A stretch of DNA of 7,697 bases from JASJBU01 sp965372385 (GTDB taxonomy: Bacteria > Pseudomonadota > Gammaproteobacteria > Chromatiales > Chromatiaceae): the NCBI GenBank assembly GCA_965372385.1, contig CBDVCD010000163.1, positions 1 through 7,697 on the forward strand, in the 5' to 3' direction. Numbering within the stretch: position 1 is the stretch's first letter; each line of letters starts with the position of its first letter. Positions 1-4,078 of the stretch are shown here, piece by piece. The translations under genes were made by a program, and so were the position numbers. Under the pieces are notes generated by a model. That model was not told where the DNA came from, did no database searches, and worked only from the letters and a program-made list of their open reading frames with translations.

Positions 1-427
1 TTACTGGCGCTGTCTTGATCTCTGCCGGGGCTGATCATGTGGTGTGGGGATGGCAAGAAATGGTGCAGGAGGGCCGCTGGAGTTTGCAGGCACCCGGGAC
101 CAGATTCGTCAGCAAATCCTGCAACAGAAAGACATGCCGGATATAGAACGCAAACAACTGCCCGATAGCTTGACCTCGCGGGACGACCTGTTCATGCCCG
201 CCTTTCCATTCAATAAGGGATTCTATAATGAGATCCTGATATTGTTTTTCCCGCCCGTCGCCTTGAAGGCAAAATGGTTCGTGCTGATCTTGGGCGGAAT
301 CGAACTCTGGGCTGGCGTCACCGGCAGCGATGCCGGGGTGGCTCACTTCGCCCACCTGGGCGGTATGCTGTTTGGCTTTCTCTTGCTGCTCTATTGGCGG
401 GATCATCCGCCAACGCAGCGTTATTAG
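1..427 (+). pseudogene. Rhomboid-family intramembrane serine protease, 3' remnant
   Basis: Rhomboids cleave transmembrane substrates inside the membrane with a Ser-His dyad. Seen: the frame ending at 427 gives a run typical of the rhomboid C-terminal third, FFPPVALKAKWFVL then VAHFAHLGGMLFGFLLLLYW. The second His of AHFAHLGG (codon at 353-355) is the expected catalytic His. The frame has a stop at 32-34, so the GTG at 44 is only the first start-like codon and not a credible gene start. The frame reading from position 3 (about 3-95, WGWQEMVQEGRWSLQAP) looks like the upstream part, implying a frameshift near 80-100. The GxSG serine motif, normally just before the KAKWF helix, is absent: only about 14 residues separate DDLF from NEIL, and no frame holds GASG there. 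I infer a dead gene. The 5' end lies outside the window. Family assignment of the C-terminal half is firm; the frameshift interpretation is moderate. Confidence 0.75.
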
Positions 428-942
428 TGTGCCCGATGAAAACTGGCGCCCTTGCACTTTGGACAGGGAGGGATATGGCTGACCTTATGGAAGTGAAGAT
501 TCTCCCCGCAGTTATCGCACACCAGAGTTCCCGGTCCGGTGTGCTCACCGGTGCGGTATCCTCTGGCCTCGGCCTGTTCCTTCAACTCGAGCAGATCGAC
601 TGTGGTCTGGTCCGCTGCCTGCGCCAAAAGCTCCATCAAGCGGTCCTCGATCAATTCGACATCGAAACCGAACCAGGTGGTAAAGTCCTCACCCGTTTCT
701 TCCACATAAGCGGCGGCATCCAGCAGGTCTCGCTTGAGGTATCCGGCAACGCGCTCCACCTCTTCCTTGCTCAGCTCTCCCATCTCAGAAAGCTTTTGCC
801 GTGCCGCATCGATCAGTTTATGCAGTACCGGACCGGATTTATTTTCCAGCTTGCGGGTGTCATTAATCGCAGTTTCCAATAACCGTTCATAGGCCTCACC
901 CATGGCATCGATCGGATCTTTCGGTGGCTGTAGGTCTTTCAT
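424..942 (-). CDS. DUF1451 (YbeL-like) zinc-ribbon protein
   Basis: This is a 172-residue protein with a charged, helical N-terminal region and a C-terminal zinc ribbon. Seen: helix-forming segments over residues about 10-130, rich in Glu, Lys and Leu, then the pattern TGExTGPGTLVCDNC and a second knuckle CPKC. The four presumed metal ligands are Cys142, Cys145, Cys160 and Cys163. Layout and length match the E. coli YbeL family, in which a helical body precedes the GEvxGxGxLvCxxC...CPKC module. The cellular role of that family is not established. The protein is soluble, with no signal peptide. The start is the ATG at 940-942; no strong Shine-Dalgarno sequence is visible before it, but the N-terminus looks natural. 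Its stop overlaps the stop of the convergent rhomboid remnant. A possible FNR/Anr box lies about 70 nt upstream. Confidence 0.9.
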   Translation of the reverse strand: MKDLQPPKDPIDAMGEAYERLLETAINDTRKLENKSGPVLHKLIDAARQKLSEMGELSKEEVERVAGYLKRDLLDAAAYVEETGEDFTTWFGFDVELIEDRLMELLAQAADQTTVDLLELKEQAEARGYRTGEHTGPGTLVCDNCGENLHFHKVSHIPPCPKCKGASFHRAH

Positions 943-1005
943 ATCATTGGGTACATTAAGTCTTGAGGATGAGCTTCAGTCTGACCATCTCTGAGCCGAT
1001 TGACA

Positions 1006-1019
1006 TTGATATGACTCAA
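1006..1019 (-). promoter_or_regulatory. FNR/Anr-like box upstream of the zinc-ribbon gene
   Basis: TTGATATGACTCAA matches the FNR/Anr dyad TTGAT-N4-ATCAA at 9 of 10 defined positions. Its centre is about 70 nt upstream of the start at 942. A class II arrangement would put the transcription start near 971. No good -10 hexamer is visible at the matching place, which lowers confidence. One such match in about 1 kb of non-coding DNA could be chance. Confidence 0.35.
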
Positions 1020-1097
1020 TAGCCCAATGAATCGCCAGATAAAAAAGTGCCAGAGATCATATCACTTTAAAATTGGACTGTATTTTGTCAGTGTAAG

Positions 1098-1127
1098 TGC
1101 CGGCTATGCAAGGAGCATTCACCGGCA
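1098..1127. terminator. Hairpin downstream of the USP remnant
   Basis: TGCCGG at 1098-1103 pairs with CCGGCA at 1122-1127, and ATGC at 1106-1109 pairs with GCAT at 1115-1118, giving an interrupted stem with a 5-nt loop. It lies about 30 nt past the stop of the universal stress protein remnant, where a terminator is expected. No T-run follows on the minus strand. On the plus strand an AT-rich stretch with TTTTTT follows after a gap of about 14 nt. A role in mRNA 3'-end formation is plausible only. Confidence 0.35.
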
Positions 1128-1155
1128 AGATTGGATAATTATTTTTTCCGCGGCC

Positions 1156-1444
1156 CTAGGTACCTGCGCGTACCGCCAGGACATCACATGAGGCAGTGTG
1201 CAACACACCGTCCGCGGTGGAGCCCAGCAGGGCGCTGATACCGTGACGGCCATGGCTGACCACTACAATCAGGTCAATCCGCCGCTCTTTTGCAAAACGT
1301 ACAATCTCGCGTTTGGCTGAATGCTCACTGACCACGACCTCCTGGGTAGCCTCGAGCTCTCCCAGACGCCCAGCCTGCTCGGCAAGCCCTTGCGACTTCG
1401 CTGTAGGGAGAAAAATCGATTGCACATAGGATGTTCCGATAACC
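1156..1444 (-). pseudogene. Universal stress protein (UspA family), internally deleted and frameshifted
   Basis: UspA-family proteins are small cytoplasmic ATP-binding or dimerising stress proteins of about 140-150 residues. Seen: the tail frame (about 1389 down to 1156) reads GLAEQAGRLGELEA, then SAKREIVRFAKERRIDLIVV, SHGRHGISALLGSTADGVLH and CDVLAVR, a typical UspA C-terminal half. The N-terminal strand-helix signature is also present but in another frame: 1444 down to 1391 reads GYRNILCAIDFSPYSEVA. The two pieces abut near 1390, so roughly 50 residues of the middle and the reading frame are lost. The head frame has no ATG or GTG upstream before a stop near 1500. The only start for the tail frame is a TTG at 1494 that opens into non-homologous sequence. 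The glycine usually preceding SHG in the nucleotide loop is Val here. I infer a pseudogene; expression of the C-terminal half cannot be excluded. Confidence 0.8.
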
Positions 1445-1515
1445 TTCCTTCTTTGGTCTCCCGAAGTCCCTTGCCAGTTGTGGATAGAGATCAACTAACT
1501 ACCTATCACGCTGCC

Positions 1516-2007
1516 TCAACTATTATCCAGAAAATCAGTTAATATCTGATATTGTGCATCAATTTCCTTTTTCGAAGATTCCTCCGCATCCAAAAACTTG
1601 GGATACTCTTCATCATGTTGGATGCTGGAACACATCCGCGCCATACGGCAATAACCAGCCACCTTTTCAGCTAAATGGTGGGTACGGTACTCCTCATAAG
1701 TTGGTGCTAAACAGACCATGCACGCTTCCGCAACAAAATGCGCTGCCTGTTTCCTGTAATCCAGCTCTGAAAGGTCGGACCGAGGGTGTGTCGCAACGTA
1801 AATGGAGTGCACCGCATGATACGCATTTTCCAGCTCTTCCGGCGTGACATCGCTCATTTCAGCAACCTTCTGGGCATGTTCGGTACAACTCCCGTCCGTC
1901 ATGTCTAACACATTCGCAATGAACCTGGCGCCAACTTGTCGCTGCCGAGCCAATGAAAGGGATGACAATGCCTTCCTGAAGGCTTCATTACTTGAAATTT
2001 TATCCAC
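1516..2007 (-). CDS. Conserved-looking hypothetical protein, 163 aa
   Basis: I do not recognise a characterised family. The protein is soluble and mostly helical, with no signal peptide or membrane segment. It has an acidic C-terminus and several Cys (SCTEH, EACMVC, GYCRMARMC) that do not form an obvious zinc site or redox CxxC. The motif HPRSDLSELDYRKQAAHF and the even composition look like real coding sequence rather than a shadow. The start is a GTG at 2005-2007, preceded by AGGAG with a 6-nt gap, which decides the start. It lies 21 nt upstream of the USP remnant's TTG and in the same orientation, so it may once have been co-transcribed with the usp gene, hinting at a stress-related role. 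Unlike its neighbours it shows no frameshift or stop. Confidence 0.75.
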   Translation of the reverse strand: MDKISSNEAFRKALSSLSLARQRQVGARFIANVLDMTDGSCTEHAQKVAEMSDVTPEELENAYHAVHSIYVATHPRSDLSELDYRKQAAHFVAEACMVCLAPTYEEYRTHHLAEKVAGYCRMARMCSSIQHDEEYPKFLDAEESSKKEIDAQYQILTDFLDNS

Positions 2008-2255
2008 GATTGTCTCCTGCTATCCGCATAGAAGAAAAAAGACAGGCTAAGCTCTCTTAACATCATCGCCCTGGAAAGCTTAGCCAACTGCTATGTAAAA
2101 TGCACGATATTTAACCTTGTCGACCGACTGCTGACCCTACCTTGAGCATGGCACCTGTTGGCCTGTGCAATCACCTCATGGAAGTGACCAGACTTACCTT
2201 CAAGCAGATCAGTGAAGCTTTATCAGGTCAATCTTTTGTCCCGGTTTGACAATGG
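2008..2255. other. Non-coding or relic stretch without intact gene
   Basis: Apart from the terminator-like hairpin at 2031-2085 there is no gene I can support. On the minus strand two short open stretches, one containing SVTIVKPGQKIDLIKLH (about 2261-2208) and one containing LLEGKSGHFHEVIAQAN (about 2218 downward), look protein-like but match no family I can name. They may be further debris continuing the 2256-2635 relics. Confidence 0.4.
2031..2085 (-). terminator. Intrinsic terminator or leader attenuator, minus strand
   Basis: Read on the minus strand, 2085-2074 (GGCTAAGCTTTC) pairs with 2056-2045 (GAGAGCTTAGCC). This forms a 12-bp stem with one G-U pair and a loop of about 17 nt, followed within 3 nt by CTTTTTTCTTC. 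That is a full intrinsic-terminator pattern. It ends only about 24 nt before the GTG start at 2007. It either ends transcription from the decayed genes at 2256-2635 or sits in the leader of the 163-residue gene as an attenuator. Confidence 0.65.
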
Positions 2256-2492
2256 TTACAGACGCGCCCAGCTGTGTTTGAGATGGTGTCTGATCCGACC
2301 CCCGGTACACATCCCACTGCCCGCTATGATGACGGCTCCGGAGCGGATCCGGTTCAGCTGCATGGACTGGTTGGATGTTCGGCTGATATGCAGATTGGGC
2401 AGCAGCGCTTGTGCCTTATTGCGACGCCAAAGCTCAGCCGCTTCCCGGTCGTAGAGTTCGCTGTGCCTTACATAAACCTCGCTGGCCTCGAC
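2256..2492 (-). pseudogene. beta-CASP metallo-beta-lactamase-fold RNA nuclease, fragment
   Basis: The minus-strand frame 2492-2256 encodes about 75 recognisable residues ending at TAA: VEASEVYVRHSELYDREAAELW, and further on IIAGSGMCTGGRIRHHLKH. The SGMCTGGRI(x)HHL motif is a hallmark of the beta-CASP part of YSH1/RNase-J-like metallo-hydrolases, which process or degrade RNA. The preceding VEASEVYVRH fits the segment after the DSPMA motif in that family. Full-length proteins are about 450-470 residues. The MBL domain with the HxHxDH zinc site and the C-terminal end are missing. After LKH the frame runs into SWARL and a stop, so homology breaks there too. The fragment directly follows, and overlaps out of frame, the DUF2934 relic. 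Confidence 0.8.
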
Positions 2493-2635
2493 GCCTCATC
2501 TACCTCTTTTTCCGCCTCGAGCCAGTCCTGCATCTCATATCCCGATGCGAAATTCCGTTGCTCAGCTTTTTAATAGGCTAGTTCCTGGATCTTACGATGA
2601 TGCTGTTCGGCAGAAGAAAACACTAAGTCTGTCAT
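2468..2635 (-). pseudogene. DUF2934 small protein gene with in-frame stop
   Basis: From an ATG at 2635-2633 the minus strand reads MTDLVFSSAEQHHRKIQELA, then Y, a TAA codon at 2572-2570, then KAEQRNFASGYEMQDWLEAE and KEVDE, running on to a stop at 2470-2468. The pattern (I..LAY-x-KAEQR.F..G.E..DWLEAE.EV) is the DUF2934 signature, a short domain of unknown function found in proteobacteria. The family normally has a second aromatic residue where the TAA sits, so one base change from TAC or TAT explains the stop. No convincing Shine-Dalgarno sequence precedes the ATG. The 3' end merges into the beta-CASP fragment near 2492, suggesting a deletion joined two formerly separate genes. Confidence 0.75.
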
Positions 2636-2895
2636 CGGGCTATTATCAGAAACTTCTGTCTGCCTATGAGTATCGCGCGATACGGAAGTATCAACTTTCG
2701 TCGTCCTTGATACCTTCTTCTGGTGCAGTAATGACGCTATCGCTGCCAGATAATGAGCGCTGGTTCAGTCGGGATGCATACCTCCGGATGATAGGAGATG
2801 ACACGTGGCGTAAAATCCATTGCAGGCCGTTTAACAGCTACTTTTCCTGTATAGACATAGACAAGTTCACATTGCCTGAATGTCGTCCCAATGTG
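2636..2895. other. Region upstream of the heat-shock promoter, no gene seen
   Basis: This 260-bp stretch is visibly more AT-rich than its neighbours. A plus-strand frame is open through it, in phase with hsp20, but shows no domain and no Shine-Dalgarno sequence. The only clear structure is the palindrome at 2670-2683. No relic could be recognised on either strand. Confidence 0.5.
2670..2683. repeat. 14-bp perfect palindrome GTATCGCGCGATAC
   Basis: GTATCGCGCGATAC is its own reverse complement. The half-site GTATC recurs at 2688-2692 and GATAC at 2709-2713, forming a second, wider dyad. It could be an operator for a dimeric regulator, but it lies about 210 bp upstream of the hsp20 promoter and its function is unknown. 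Confidence 0.4.
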
Positions 2896-2923
2896 CTTGA
2901 AAAAATCAACCGAATCCCCATAT
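2896..2923 (+). promoter_or_regulatory. Sigma-32 (RpoH) heat-shock promoter of the hsp20 pair
   Basis: CTTGAAA at 2896-2902, a 13-nt spacer, then CCCCATAT at 2916-2923. This is close to identical with the RpoH consensus CTTGAAA-N(11-15)-CCCCATnT. The predicted transcription start is near 2930, leaving a leader of about 80 nt before the first hsp20 start at 3013. It reads toward genes expected to be heat induced, which supports the call strongly. Confidence 0.88.
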
Positions 2924-2970
2924 ATATAAAGCGGCATTCCTGGGAGTCGGTCGTGTTTGAGTGTCCGGAA

Positions 2971-3015
2971 GGCTCCTGGTTAGATCAAAGTGAATCAAAA
3001 GGAGGTAATGAAATG
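2971..3015 (+). promoter_or_regulatory. hsp20 Shine-Dalgarno with possible sequestering stem (thermosensor candidate)
   Basis: The ribosome site AAAGGAGGT (2998-3006) is near perfect and lies 6 nt before the ATG at 3013, fixing the start. CTCCT at 2973-2977 can pair with AGGAG at 3000-3004, a 5-bp stem that would hide the site. The same CTCC can instead pair in a local hairpin with GGA at 2967-2969. RNA thermometers of the ROSE and fourU kinds are common in small heat-shock gene leaders, so heat-controlled translation is plausible. The stem is short and this is inference. Confidence 0.4.
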
Positions 3016-3456
3016 TTTCAAAATTTGAGTGGTTTCGAAGGTAGCCTGTCCGATGAATTCAGGCGCATTGAGAGGGAGATGGATCAACTGTTCGGTACGG
3101 GATCCTGGCCGAACAGTATCCGTGCGGTAGCTAAGGGGACCTATCCACCTATTAATATCGGCAGTACCCCGGATCAGGTCGATGTCTACCTGTTTGCCGC
3201 TGGCGTGAATCCAAAGAGTCTGGATATCTCCATTCATCAGAACCTGCTTACTATAGAGGGTGAACGCCGGCTGATCACCGAGGAGGGGGCTAATTATTAC
3301 CGCAAGGAGCGCTTTGATGGCGAGTACCATCGAGCCGTGAACCTGCCTGAAGATGTGGACCCTGACAAGGTGGACGCTAGCTACCGGGACGGGGTGTTGC
3401 ACATCACCGTTCAGCGGCGCGAGTCGGCCAAGCCGCGGCAGATTGAAGTCAAGTAA
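3013..3456 (+). CDS. hsp20: Small heat-shock protein, Hsp20/alpha-crystallin family (first of pair)
   Basis: This ATP-independent cytoplasmic holdase forms large oligomers and keeps unfolding proteins soluble for DnaK/ClpB. It is 147 residues, a normal length. Seen: an N-terminal arm of about 45 residues (SDEFRRIEREMDQLFG), an alpha-crystallin domain from about 47 to 136 with the beta-strand pattern PPINIGSTPDQVDVYLFAAG and the signature ASYRDGVLHITV (122-133), and a C-terminal I-x-V anchor (IEV, 144-146) for oligomer contacts. The frame is open upstream to 2545, but the ATG at 3013 follows a strong Shine-Dalgarno sequence and begins the typical N-terminus, so the 156-codon extension is rejected. 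It is the first gene of an operon with the second hsp20, 18 nt downstream, behind a sigma-32 promoter. Confidence 0.95.
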   Translation: MFQNLSGFEGSLSDEFRRIEREMDQLFGTGSWPNSIRAVAKGTYPPINIGSTPDQVDVYLFAAGVNPKSLDISIHQNLLTIEGERRLITEEGANYYRKERFDGEYHRAVNLPEDVDPDKVDASYRDGVLHITVQRRESAKPRQIEVK

Positions 3457-3474
3457 TCAGCGGAGGGTAACAAA

Positions 3475-3870
3475 ATGACCGAAAAAAAAGATGTGGCAAC
3501 AGAAGAATCCAAAACAGCACAGGAGAAAAAGGAGTCTGAACGGGCAATTCGCCCTCCGGTGGATATCTTTGAAGATGAGACGGGTATTACCGTACAGGCC
3601 GATATGCCGGGTGTATCCAAAGAACGGCTCAATGTGCATATCGGTAACGATACCTTGTCCATCGAGGGCAAAACGGATATTTCGATACCCGAAGGTATGG
3701 AGGCGCTCTATGCAGATGTCCGTTTCACTCGTTACCAGCGCAGCTTTTCTCTGAGTAGCGAACTGGATGGAGATAAAGTGGATGCGAGCCTGAAAGATGG
3801 CGTGTTGACACTGCGTATCCCCAAGCGAGGCCAGTACCAGCCGCGCAAGATCGAGGTACGTACCGGGTAA
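3475..3870 (+). CDS. hsp20: Small heat-shock protein, Hsp20/alpha-crystallin family (second of pair)
   Basis: A second holdase chaperone, 131 residues. Seen: a short, highly charged N-terminal tail rich in Lys and Glu (MTEKKDVATEESKTAQEKKE) in place of the long hydrophobic arm of the first protein. An alpha-crystallin domain follows from about 26 to 118, with RPPVDIFEDETGITVQADMP, FTRYQRSFSLSSEL and the signature ASLKDGVLTLRIPK (104-117), then a C-terminal IEV anchor (126-128). The two proteins differ enough to be distinct subunits rather than a recent duplication, so mixed oligomers or a division of labour are possible. The start ATG at 3475 has GGAGGG 7 nt upstream, and the gap to the previous stop is 18 nt, so the two are co-transcribed from the RpoH promoter. 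Confidence 0.95.
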   Translation: MTEKKDVATEESKTAQEKKESERAIRPPVDIFEDETGITVQADMPGVSKERLNVHIGNDTLSIEGKTDISIPEGMEALYADVRFTRYQRSFSLSSELDGDKVDASLKDGVLTLRIPKRGQYQPRKIEVRTG

Positions 3871-3906
3871 CCGAACTCAGTTGATACCAGTCTATTGGCG
3901 AGATCA

Positions 3907-3929
3907 CTCCGGTTCCTATCGGACCGGAG
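3907..3929. terminator. Strong hairpin between convergent hsp20 and glgP
   Basis: CTCCGGTTCC (3907-3916) pairs with GGACCGGAG (3921-3929), leaving one bulged T and a TATC loop. It lies 36 nt past the second hsp20 stop and before the end of the convergent glgP. There is no T-run on either strand, so it is not a textbook intrinsic terminator. A small hairpin CCTCC-AAT-GGAGG follows at 3978-3990. The rest of 3871-4078 holds nothing I can assign. Confidence 0.45.
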
Positions 3930-4078
3930 CGAATGGGCGCAGGTCCGCGGCAAAGGCTGCAACCACATCAAGACGGGCCTCCAATGGAGGAGCCGCACCT
4001 CCACCCGCCACTCAGAGTGATGTAAGACGCTCCAGGAGGTAGCAGAAACGAATATATATGCGTTGGCCGTCTGGAGGT

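Noticed and set aside
274..882. 202-residue plus-strand open frame
   Set aside because: It lies antisense to the well-supported zinc-ribbon gene and out of frame with the rhomboid remnant; no domain is recognisable.
1156..1494. Reading the USP remnant as an intact 112-residue protein from a TTG at 1494
   Set aside because: The first 30-odd residues have no UspA similarity, while the true N-terminal signature sits in the neighbouring frame of the same DNA.
2152..2166. Possible sigma-54 promoter (TGGCACCTGTTGGCC)
   Set aside because: The spacing between the GG and GC elements is one base off and the -12 element is poor; no gene follows on the plus strand.
2545..3012. N-terminal extension making a 303-residue protein with the first hsp20
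   Set aside because: The extension has no domain or ribosome site and contains the sigma-32 promoter. The ATG at 3013 has an ideal Shine-Dalgarno and the family's usual N-terminus.
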